Below are positions 25,401 to 37,400 of a stretch of 64,000 nucleotides of DNA, one piece after another (the first letter of the stretch is position 1; every line of letters starts with the position of its first letter). Under the pieces are notes generated by a model that was not told the DNA's origin, ran no database searches, and worked only from the letters and a program-made list of their open reading frames with translations. The position numbers were made by a program, and so were the translations under genes. This DNA is from Aplectana chamaeleonis (lineage: Eukaryota > Nematoda > Chromadorea > Rhabditida > Cosmocercidae), in NCBI GenBank assembly GCA_029168955.1, contig JAPDOI010000696.1:244745-308744 (forward strand), in the 5' to 3' direction.

Positions 25401-28400
25401 GATGTATGCTGGAACTGCGGTTGTCCTCATGATACCGCGCACTTGTTCAACTGTCCGAAGAGACCCACCACGTTGGCTGCAAAGGACCTATGCACGAATC
25501 CAACACTGGTCGCCTAGTTTTCAATCCTATGACATAACCATCTTCGTGGCTGCGAAGAAGAAGAAAAGAAGCGAATATCTGGGCTTCTCGCCAAAATCTG
25601 GCCGAATTCCCTGTCGAAGTGATCCTTTTCCATTAGAAAAAGCCTTAGCAAGATTATATTGAACGGCTGATTTTGCGTTTGACAAGACTTTCACAAGGAG
25701 CCTAGACAGGGCTGAGCAGGGTTGCGACTCGGCGCAACGGGGGGTCGTAAAAAATTTGGAAAAAAATTTTGAAGAAAAATAAACTTTGGGAGGGTTCGTA
25801 AAATTTGTGAAAAAAAGCGTATTTTCTTCAAACCATTCGGAAGGCTAAAATGAGGTAGTAATAGACGCGCCCTAGTATTAAGATCGCAGCGCAAGAACAG
25901 CTGTCGTAATTTTTAATGATGGGTTATTCGGTGTGCTGAATACAAATTTGATGTATATTTGTGGACGGGGGTCGTGAGAAATCTTCAAATTTTTGGTCAT
26001 TGGGGGAGGGTCGTATCTCCACCAAAAATTGACCCAACGGCCTGCTGAACTCTGATCCTAGATAGCTAAATGGATGTATCTTAGTGAAAGTAATATGCTT
26101 TGAACCCTCTTCCGTGAAAGCGGAAAGTCTTCTTAAACGGTCTTATGCACTCCAGAAACTACCAGCAAAAACTTCGCTCTAGGCAAGAGGGTTTTCGGGT
26201 ACAGAATGATAGATGGCTTCCGTGCCATCAGATGGAAGTTGGAGTCATCCTCGATATTGGGGTTTTGTGGGAGAGGTGCTGCTATAATTATAATTACGCA
26301 GGATAGTGTTAAAAAAACTACTTAAGTGGTCAACTCAATGAAATTGTTCAGAAGGTTTAAAAGCTCGAGCGAGTGCTGTGCTTTATACAGTGGAGACCTA
26401 CAGTCGGCATGGATCCTTGTGATAGTTGGCGTACCCCATTGAAGGTTGGCGCAAACTCGGTGCACCTGTGCTATCGCATATGGCATCGAGTTTGCGCCAG
26501 CTTTCAATAGAGACGCAAAGTATCACTAGGATCCATGTCGACGATACTTATAATTTTGCACACATAAACTTGACAGAACCAACCAATTGCTTTTTGAAGG
26601 TAGTCTTTCTTGCGTTTCCGTGGGAGGTCAAATCCCTCTGCGAATGCGAGAAATGACCAAGAATTTTTTCTGTTGCTAAAGCGCTGAGCGCTAGGAGGAT
26701 GCATACATTGTCTAGAGCACTTGTTCGAGCCACAGATGTGGTAAACTAGAGGGATGGAGTAATCATACTTTCTAAAGCCTTACCACAGCGCAGTTCTGAA
26801 CCTTAAAGCCACAGTCCAATCTCAGAATCGATTTTTTGTTTTTTTGTCTATTTTGGAGCAAGGTTTACGCTGATCACAACGTTGTCTCCAGAATCGCTCA
26901 GAGCTCACTACAAACTGAGTTACGGCTCCTCAAAAATTTTGAATTTGAACTGGTAGACGTTCGCGGACGAGTTGTCTCGAGCCTGTATTTTCTCGTTATT
27001 TGGAGCAATCATTCTGAAGCAAGTCACCATATAAAGCCAGACCAAAAACAAATGGAAGAACATAGATTTTGAATATATTCATTCGCGCGTCTCTTCCCTA
27101 ATGAGGTCGGAAACCTGCTAGTGGGCGTTGCCCATTTTTTTTTCAAGGGGGCGTGGTCGACTTTTTCCTAGCTTTTTCTCGTTTATTTTTGCGAATTGAG
27201 AATTCGCGCTTGGCAGGGTCGCTATAGACGGCAACCGGACCAGAATATCAAAAATTACCTCTGAGGTTGGACTGTGCCTTTAACTAAAACGCATTCATTG
27301 ATTGCCCCTACTTCTTCCCAAGTATTGAGAGCATTCGCAGAAATCAAAAAATTGGTCGATCGGATGAGTTTCACTTTTGTTATACTATGAGTTCAGTCGC
27401 ACTCCGGAGTAGTCACATGGTTAAGAAAAGAGTGGCGGCTGCCTGCAACGTCAAACGGACTGCGCTATGGGGACTTGGCTGCACCCGGTTCTGCTCAAAT
27501 GAAAGTGTCCAATTAGATGTAAAAATGAAGTCGGGTCAAGAAGGTTGGACTCTAATGAAGCCTTGTTCAGATGGAAGATGATGATTCGGAACTGGAGGGA
27601 CCATTGCCGTATCAACGATATGGCCACACAGTGTGTGCATACCGAGGGCGAGCATATCTGTGGGGTGGTCGCAATGACGAGTTTGGAGCGAGTTCGACGT
27701 TGCACGAATTCGACCCCGGTCAGTTATTCGCTTTTTCTTCTTTTTTTTTCTCGTTTTTGTGATTTGTTGTCAAACATTGGTTGTCCGTGGCCTAATGGGA
27801 GAGCTGTGAAGTGACCGTTGGTGGGCAGAGACCAGCCGTGAGGGGTTTGCTGGTCAACGAGAGTATGGCGAGAAACAACCGTGGTTGCACAATTGTATGG
27901 TCACTATGAAAGTGTCAACCGTGGGTGGTCTGAGATTGAACAAAGTGAATCATCTGGAATCGTGGCTTGTCCGCTGTCTAGTGTTGGAGTCTTGAAGATG
28001 GTTTTAACTGTGGGTGGTACACTGTTTAACGAGGGTGCCATTAAAGGCATCGTTCGCGCAGAAAATCAATTTTCCAGGCTCAATTTCATGATTGAGCCCG
28101 TTTGACCACACTGGTAAACTTTGGCGCGTCAAAAACGTGGGGCAATGAGGTTGGAAGGCGTCAAAGATGAAGATCCGCCACCAATTCTCACCAGTCATCT
28201 AGCACTTTTTTCTAGAATGTTGGTGCGACCGTAAGACAACATGAAAAATAGTTAGTGCACGAACTCCACATGCAGAAAAACTCCGAAAACGACAGTGACA
28301 AGGCCTCTAAAAGCAGAAAAACTTGAAAAAGGATTCTGGCGCGATATTCAAATTCGTATTTACAATGTGTTCCGATTGACTTTTCTTTACAAATAAACGT

Positions 28401-31400
28401 TTTTCATGGGCCCCTTCGACATTTTCGTTCACTAGAGGAGCCAAGCTACACAAAAACATGAAAAGATAATATATGGTTTTCTGCGCGTACGATGCCTTTA
28501 AGGAAGAGTGGATGGTCCACAGGCAAATGGTGGGGCCGTGAAGATTGCTTCATTTTGGGTAGCCCATCGTTCAACTAGGTCGTCATGAAGAAGTTGAGAG
28601 CGGTTTGTAATTCAATGATGGGGTCATGAATGAACTCTGGGTGCTCCGTCGTCTGATGAGGGGGCCATAAGCAACCTCGGGTGGTTCGCAGTTCAGCTGT
28701 GAGATCGTGAAAATGGGAACAATGGGTGGCCCGCGTTCCGACGTTGTGGTCTTGTGTACGGACTCAGCTATATGGGGTCCTTGGTCTAACGCTGCGGTCA
28801 TGAGGAACTTTGAGTGGTTTGAGTTTATAACTGGAGTTCCGTGGAACCGTGGGTGGTGCGTATTCCAGCGGTGAAGTGGTGAATACGGATTCGATCGTGG
28901 GTGGCTCACGGTGGAATGGTGGGGTCATCAACGAACCGCCGGTGTTCCTTCGTTCAATAATGCGGTTAGGAAGTGGGTGCTCCGCTATTTAGTGGTGGCG
29001 TCGAGGAGTAGAGTTCAGTCGTAGATGGTACATTGTCCAGTGAGGGGTCATGCGAAAGTGGGTGGTCCTCGGGTAAACGAGTGGACAAAACCTCGGGTGG
29101 TTCCCAGTCCAACTGTGAGATCGTGAAAGTCGAAACCATGGGTGGTCCGCTTTCTAACGTCGTGATCGTGAACGCAAATCAATCGTGGGTGGTCCTTGGT
29201 CTAAAGCTGCGGTCAAGAGGAGCCGTGGGTCGGTTGATGTGTGAGAACAGTGCCATAAGGAACCATGGGTATTCAGCCTTGCTATAGGAGGCAGCAAAAA
29301 CAGTAGGTGGCTCGCTGCCCAGCGGTGGCATCGTGAGTGGTCCATTGTTCGACGAGGGGGTCATGGGTGGTCACGATGTGGTCGTGAGGAACCTCGACTT
29401 GCTCGGGTGCAACTGGGTGCCAGGTTTGTGTGAACCGTGGGTGGTTCGTGGTTTAGCGAAAGTAGCGTAAAAGAAGTGTGATTGTCCAAAACAGGCTCAC
29501 GAATAAGGAATAAACCGTTGGTAGCCGTCGATTCTATGACGGGTTCAGGAAGGAACCATAGGTGGCCCGTTGTTCGACGGAGAGATCATTAAGATGGTTC
29601 TAACCCAGGGTCGTCCGCTGTTTAACAAGGGAAACATTAATGGTTCTTGAGTGGTCTGCAGTATACATAGGATCCGAGGCGAATATTTTCGGATAATCGG
29701 ATTTAGTGCTGATCCGGGTGTGGCTTTTTTCCGGTGATTCGGATTTCGGTTCGATTCGGATTTGGCCTTTTTTCGGTGATTCGGGTTTCGGTTCGGATTT
29801 GGCCTTTTTTCGGTGATTCGGATATCGAGCCGGATACAAAAGAAACAAACTATTCTAGAGGGATCAGCCCACAGTTGTGCAACATACCGTGTACACATAC
29901 GTTGGAGTTTCATCCGTCTTGGAGTTTTAAACTATCCGAAATCGCGGAGGATTTCGTTCAAAATGTGGTGAATATCATCATGACTGATTGTGAGCGATAC
30001 GTCGCAGTGAAGACGAACAATATGATTTTCTTACCAAATAAAGACTAAGAAGGTTGAGTTGAGAATACATACAGACGTGTAATTAAATGGGGTTGAAAAC
30101 GCGAATTAAGTCGCAATAAGTTCGCGGTAAACTGCAGTTTAACGCGAGCTTTTAATTCGACGATTTCTGAAGAATCCAGAAATCGCCAAAATTCGGCATT
30201 CACATGCCACCGTATCAGCCACAAAATACGCTCAGTGTGGTGTAAAGAAATTCGGAAAAAAGGTTCATGCTTTTTTTTTCTAGAAAAAAATGAATTTGAA
30301 AGTCATTCCAAGAAATTTGCACTGTTTTCGGCTCGCTGAGACTTGCAGTTTACTCTCATCGTTCTGGTGGTGAACTCGCAACTTAAGTGTGGCTGTTGTC
30401 TTGCGTTTAAAACCCATTCAATGCCACCTCAGATTTTTTCTATCTCAGGATGTGAAACAATACGAGTTAGCAATCCCAAAAAGTAACAAACAGTTACAGT
30501 GAAAGTTTGCAAACACATACGGTCGACATGTATTCTAATGATAAATTGCGTTCCCCATTAAAGGTTGGCGCAAACTCGGTGCACCTACGTTATAGCATAT
30601 GGCACTGGGTTTAGGCCAACTTCCAATAGGGAAGGTAAAGTATCACTCCATGCAGAATGCCAGCAGAAACTTTTAGTAAATTTTCGAAATTTCGCGCGCG
30701 CGTTTGCGTCGCTATTGGAGCACTTTATGGGTCTTTGTTGGATACATTGGTGTAGCAGGACTGAACCGAATCGTGACGCATCCCTGATAATCGGAATCCG
30801 AATCATGAACCGAATCCTGGTGTAATTCGGTGAATCGGATTTCGGATCGATTCGCTTTTGGCCGTTTTTAGGTTATTCGGATTTCGGTTCGGTTCGGATT
30901 TGTCGTTTTTCGGTGATTCGGACGCCGAATCGTCAAAATTTCGAGTCATTCGGACGGATATCCGATATTATCCGAATCGGATCCAATGTACAGGCTATAA
31001 AACGGCAAAATTCACATGGTTCCTACGCGTGCTGGTGTGGAGCGGAGGTTAGAGACAACGAGAGAGTGGAGGGCAGACGGAAGCTGCGGCATCGCGCGCG
31101 CCGTTCGCGCCTCGATTGATGAGAATTACGACGTTTCATAGAGGGCAGTTTAACGGGGGTCGTGAAGCATTTGTGATCGGTTCAACGGCGGAGTTGTGAA
31201 AGTGGTGTTAATTGTGGTTTCCGCACTCTTAGGAAAGGATCGCCAAGACAGGGTAAACCGTAGGGTGGTCCATGGTGAGACGCTGGGATCATGAAGGAAC
31301 CGTAGATGCCCCGCTGTTTGAAAATTGCGTTGAAAAATCTACGTATTCTGTATTCAAGGGGTGGAGGCATGAAGATGGTTTCCTACGTGGTTGGTCCCTT

Positions 31401-34400
31401 GTTCGACGAAGGGTTATGCATAGATCGAGGGTGGTCCGCAGTTCAATGGGGGTGCAGTTAAGATGATGTCAACCGAGGTTGACTTTCGTCCCGACCGGCC
31501 TCTAAGATATGTATCAACAATTTCGCGGATCAAAGAGAGTATTGTGAAGCATTCATGTGTGATCAGCGACCAATGGGAGGTTTTGAAAATGGTGTCAACC
31601 AAGTGTGACCCGCGGTCTAGCGTGTGATGTCAACCGTGGGTTCCATAGCCTAAAAACAGGTCCGAGAACATAGTGTCAAGTGGTCTGCGGTCCAACGACG
31701 GGCCGTGAAGGTGGGGTGGACCTTTGGTGGTCCGCCGTCTCGGCGGAGTGATGAAAATAAGTTCTCACCTTGGCTGTTTCGAGACCAGTGGGAGATTTTC
31801 AGTACGGTGCCATCGGTGACGCGGCCGGGGGTGGCCCTTGGTGGAGTAGTAAGATTGGTGCCAACCGTGGGTATTCCGCGTTCCAGCGATGAGGTCGTGA
31901 CGATGGGCGTATTCGGTGAAGTCATGGAAAAGATGATAACTGAGGTTGGTCCACGGGTCAACGTGGGACGTGGAGCAGCCGTAGGTGGCCCGCGGTCCAG
32001 GCACGTGATCGTGAAGGTAGGTTTGACCGTGGGCCGTTCTCGATCAGCCAGAGTTCATGAATAGCTGTCTACCGTGTGCGGCTTTGCAGCCTATATCATT
32101 TGAAAAATGACATATTCTGCTTTGTGATAAGAAAATCTTTGAAAATTTATGTCTGAAATCCACTTCAAGTTCCACTTCTTCAGTTTTGCTGCGCTGGCGA
32201 ATAGTTCCTGTGGAAGGACGAGTTCCACCGGCAAGGGACGGTCATTCAGCGGTGGTCGTTGGTGATAGAATGTTCCTGTTTGGTGGATTCGAGGAGGAGT
32301 TGCAGCGATTCAGCCAAGAGACCTATGTGTTCGACTTTCTCACAAATCGGTGGAGCGAGTATAATACAACGGTCGGTCTTTATTGTTCAGATATATTTCA
32401 TTTTTATAAATTTGCCATTTCTCTGTTCTTTGACAATATTTTGAAAAATATTCATGTTGTGCGATTTTCCCTGATTTCGATTGTATTGTTTGTTGATTAA
32501 CTTCTGAAGGCAGTTCAGGGTCAACCTCCGCTGTGGCGTGATTTCCATACGGCTGTGGCGATTGATAGCAAAATGTACATTTTTGGTGGAAGAAGTGACT
32601 ATACTGGACAGGTTTGGTACTATATAATATACTTGGGAAAAACTGTAAAAATTTTCGAATTTCGAATTTTCGAATATATTCGAAAATCATTTTTTTCGAA
32701 TTTAAAATTTTCGAATATATTCGAAAATCAAATTTTTCGAATTTCAAATTTTCGAATAAACTCGAAGAAAAGAATTTTACGAATTTCTAATTTTCGAATA
32801 TATTCGGAGAACTGATTTTTCGAATTTCGAATTTTCGAGTATATTCGAAAATCTAAATTTTCGAATAATTTTCTCAAATTTTCGATTACTTTTTTCTATT
32901 TTCCGGATAAATTTTCTCGAATTCATATACGATTAGCTTCGATTTTGAAAATTGTATTTCGAGCTGTCATTTACTGTGACTATAACTTATTCATCCGTTA
33001 CACTTACTCTTAATCTTAAGCCAATAATTAGGATGGCTGCAGAATCTGTCCCTGGGGTTGGATTGTTTCGGAACTGGTTAAGAGAGCCTACCACAGTGTT
33101 AGGCGCTATTCATACGGCACGCGCGTGACGCGCGGGCGTAGCGTCAATGTATTAATGGCCTGACGCCTCGCCGCTCCGCCATGGGGGCGGCGGACGTAAC
33201 AACTTTTTCGTTATTTTCATTATTAATCCGTCTTCAATTTGATTTTGCTCAATAATAATTAATTTTAGTGCTCCGCTACTTTGATAGTGATCCCACGTAC
33301 AGCTTTTGCTTGCTCGGCAAGGTTATTGCCCATTTTAATCCGCTCCGCTTGAGTATTCATAGTCTCCGCAAGCGCGTCACGCGCGTTTACCACAAGACGT
33401 TAGGCTTCAGGCGAGACTTGACCACCACTATCCCTTTAAGGAAAAGCACCTTATCGCACCTAAGCGCCGCTCTCAAAACCTACTACTACGCCACGGCGCG
33501 GCCTAGGCAAATTTGCTGCCGCCGAATTAGCATGTCTTTAGGGGGGGGTAGGGCTGAACACTCGAGCTTGAAACCCTTACGCCGTTTTGTCGCCGCGGAA
33601 AATGCCGCTTCTGAGCTACAATGAAGCCAGTGTTTGGATTACTAGAAAATTAGCCGGAAGTTGGCAACTAGCTTCTTTGCACATGAGAATGCTGGCGAAA
33701 TCGATTCGTGGTCGGAACTGGTAACGAGACACTAAAGCGCGGCAAATGCCGCTATAACGGTAATAACGAACGAGAACGTTTTCTTCGCCACCGCCGCGTT
33801 TGCCGCGTTCTATCATTTTTCTAAGGAGCGGCAGTTGACGCGACGACAAAGGTATGAAAAGGGCGTTAGGGGTTGATTAGAGTTCCGCCGCTGAAAGGCA
33901 ATGTATACCATTGACCCTAGACGACGGTTGTACTTTCGCCGCCGAGAGGGGCGGCGTAGTGCGATCCTATAATATCGATCATGCCGCGTTGGGTAGTGCT
34001 GTGCGTAACTGAATTTTGTAATTTCGTACATCGTAAATCGTAAGCTTGCGAATTCCTCGCAATTCGCAAGTCGTAATTCACAAGGGCTGAGCAAAACCAA
34101 ACCTCTCCAGCCGCGAAGACCATTCCAAGCTAATGTTTCCGGAGCAGTCATTGTAGATTAGTGAGCTAAATCGCTCATGTCCGTGTTTCAAGTAACTGTT
34201 TCTTTGAACGGGAGGGTTTGGGAGGCTAAAACCCTGGTGCTGTCTATTTCTGGCTGACAGCTACATAATCAACGCAAAAAAAAAGAAAAACGATTTGCAG
34301 TGGCTGAAGGTTAAAGGCTGCGAATAACGAGAAAAAACGGACTGTGCGGGGAGGGGGGTCTCAAGACAACTTATCCGCGAACTTCTCGACTTTCAAATAT

Positions 34401-37400
34401 AAAATCTTTGAGGGGCCATAACTCCGTTTGTGGCGACTTCTGAACGATTCTGGATACACTAATGTGTTCAGCGTGAAATTCTTCCCAAGTTACGCAGAAA
34501 AACGAAAAATCGATTCTGGGGTTGGGGTGTGCCTCTAATGTATCTTTAGGCGAGGTAATATTCTCTAAAAGGAGTTCACGTACTGGTACTGCGGCTGTCT
34601 AAACTGACCTTGATGCGATTATGAAGTCGAAAGGAAAAAAATCTGGAAAGAAAAAAAGAACTTCTGTATTTTTTAAACCTTCTTCTGAGCCAGTATACCG
34701 ACTTCAATAGGCATTTGGAGACATTCCTAAAGTGCTAGCAAAAAGCTATATTTTTGAGCTAGTAAACGTTAGGTATGCTCAATTTTACTTATTCAAAAAC
34801 ACAGCTGCGCCACGGTTTTTGCGAGCCGCGTGTTGCATTCTGGAAGGCTTTGTGCGTAACGTCGGCATGGGTCTTGACGAGACTTTGCGTTCATTATTGG
34901 TGGTTTCCGCAAACTCGGTGCCATATGTTATAACAAAGGTGCACCGAGTTTGCGCCAACCTCCATTGGGGTACGCAAAGTCTCGATGGGATTTATGCCCA
35001 TCTATCGCCATGAGCACCACAAAAGCGCTGTGATCGCCGAGAACATATCGCTCTGGTTATCGTAGTGGCCATCATGTCCTACGCAAAATATTTTGAGTTG
35101 GGAATCGGTTAGTCCAGCCTATCTACCCATCTATCATGTGGAGTTCTTGGGAGGGTCAAATTTGAGCGGACCTTGTCTTCAAGGCCCCTGTCATAGTGGT
35201 CAAGGAAATCGGCTGTAGCCAGATGTTGCCGGATATTGCAGGCGGTAGTCGCATCGATCGAAACATTGAAAATCTGGAAGAGGGAGAAAAATGTACCCGA
35301 TGTAGCCGGCCGGTAGTGGCGAACACTCTCGATATGTATGAAACATGTGGCACCAGGGTTGAGGGTCGTTGCTTCGCCGAAAATCGGCGCAACGGCCTGC
35401 TCAACGCTGTGTGACACAGAAAAGCTCCCGATGTGGCCGGTTGTAGGGCGCTGTACTTTAATCATTAATGATACAGCCTATCGTCCGACGTTGCAAATAA
35501 TGGAGCATGTGCAACGCTTTCGGAGCCTTATCGGACGGGCTGGCCTTTCATCATCCCTCGTCCCCATCTTCATAGATGTCGAACGGCCCGGCTATAAACG
35601 GCTAGTTAGTTATGAGGGGGACCTAAGACTTGTATTTTAGTCCTACGTTATTGGTCAAGTACTCTTCGTTCCAAAACAATATTGACAGGGCGCAACGCGG
35701 AACTAGCCATGCTGGTTCCAAACTTGATATATAGTTAGGTCGCTGCCCGTCGCAGCAGCTATTTTGTGCAGCTGTGAGTGAGGATTTCACCCCGAAACGG
35801 AGTGTGAATCCCTCCCCATCTTAGTTTTAATGCCTAATCCAGCGCGTGCGGTCGCGGCGCGACAGTAGCTGGTATTCAGTTTGGATGTGAGGGGTTGTTA
35901 CTCGCTAATGGACGCCGCGATGCGACCTTTATACTATTCAGTATTTGTTAGTTGAAACGTTTTATGATCTCGGGACTGGAAAAAGTTGAAATTTTTCAAG
36001 TTTTCTCGAGAACTCACTGCCGAGATATTTCACGTGGACTTGTTAGTATTCAATTATCTGCTAGGCTCATGGTGCTGCGAGGGACTTCAAAAATGCTTGC
36101 TTTGTGTTGAGTGTAGTTGTTATCTTTCCTTTCGTAAAGTTTTACTCATCCAATTATTTTAGTTCCACTCCACTCGCGATATGTATGATGAGCGCCTGAA
36201 GGCTTTGAATTTGCGAACAGGCGAATGGTCGGATCCGATTTGTAATGGGGTTGGGCCGACGGGAAGACGAAGTCATTCAGCCTGTGAGTAACACTTTCCC
36301 ATATTTACCTGATAGTGGACGCGTTTTTATCTACCTGCACTGTCTAGTGAAGAGGTGATGTGTGTTTCAGGGACGTACGGTGGAAAGATGTACATTTTCG
36401 GTGGCTACCTGGGTACTCAGAATATGCACTATGATGACTTGTTTTCATTCGATCCGTCGAACAATCACTGGGAGAAGATTAAGGTAGGAGATTTTCATCT
36501 AAAAACGATCGGATAAGATGGAGCAGTTCCCGTTTTACTATTTCTTTTTTTTTCATCCATTCTTCCTTTTCCTTTTCTCTTCTTTTCTTTCCCTTTCCTT
36601 TCTTTCTTTTTTTTGCCCTATTTTGTTTTCCCACCCTATCTTTTCCTTTTTCTACCTTACTTTTCCTCACCTTACCTACTTTATTTTTATTTACTGTGCT
36701 CCTTTTTCCTCTCCTTATCTTTCGTTTTCTTTTCTTTCATTTTCTCTGATTTCTTTTCCTTTTTCTCTCCATTCCCTTCTGCTTCCCTTCCTTCCCTCCC
36801 CTTCGCTTCCTTTCCCTACCCTTTCCCTTTCTTTCTTTATCTTCCCTTCCTTCCTTTCTTTCCTTCCCTTCCCTACCTTTCCCTTTCCTTTCATTCCCCA
36901 CCTTTCCCCTTCCCATTCCCTTCTCTTTCCTGTCTTCCCCTTCCTTCCCTTCCTTTCCCTTCCCTTCCCTTCCGTTCCCTTCCCTTCCTTCCCTTCCCTT
37001 CCCTTCCCTTTCCCTTTCCCTTTCCTTTCCCTTCCTTCCTTCCCTTCCTTCCCTTCCCTTCCCTTCCCTTCCCTTCCTTCCCCTTCCCTTCCCTTCCCTT
37101 CCCTTCCCTTCCTTCCCTTCCCCTTCCCTTCCTTCCCCTCCCCTCCCCTCCCCTCCCCTTCCTGTCCCTTTCCTCTCTTCCCTTCTCTTCCCTCTCCTTT
37201 CTTTTTCCTCACTTTCCTTAACTTGACCTTACTTTATTTTCTCTTTCTTTCCCATTCCTTTCTTTTCCTTTCCTTTCCTTTCTTTCCTTTGGCTTCCCTT
37301 AATTCCTCTTTTTTTCTCGTTTGTCTTACTTCCTCTCTTTCTTTCTCTTTTCTTTTCCTTCCTTTCTGTCCTCTCTCCTATTCTCTCTCCCTCTCTGAGT

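Larger units (their letters stand above)
22443..25572 (+). mobile_element. 5'-truncated LINE copy 2, split by two insertions, in KLHDC3 intron 3
   Basis: Starts in the RT at RRRARVMLQNHEFNSIPITA and stops at LYLEDMPAPP (22588). It resumes at 24197 with NIKVVAYADDTAIMC and runs to the zinc motif CWNCGCPHDTAHLFNCPKRP and a gaagaagaagaaaag tail near 25570. Interrupted by a 1.6-kb element (22589-24196) and a 260-bp MITE (24997-25256). Confidence 0.85.

Noticed and set aside
26426..26656. Frame starting MAYPIEGWRKLGAPVL, considered as the missing kelch W exon
   Set aside because: It is the palindromic MITE at 26408, repeated at 30529 and 34868. Exon 3 at 21133 fits phase and sequence instead.
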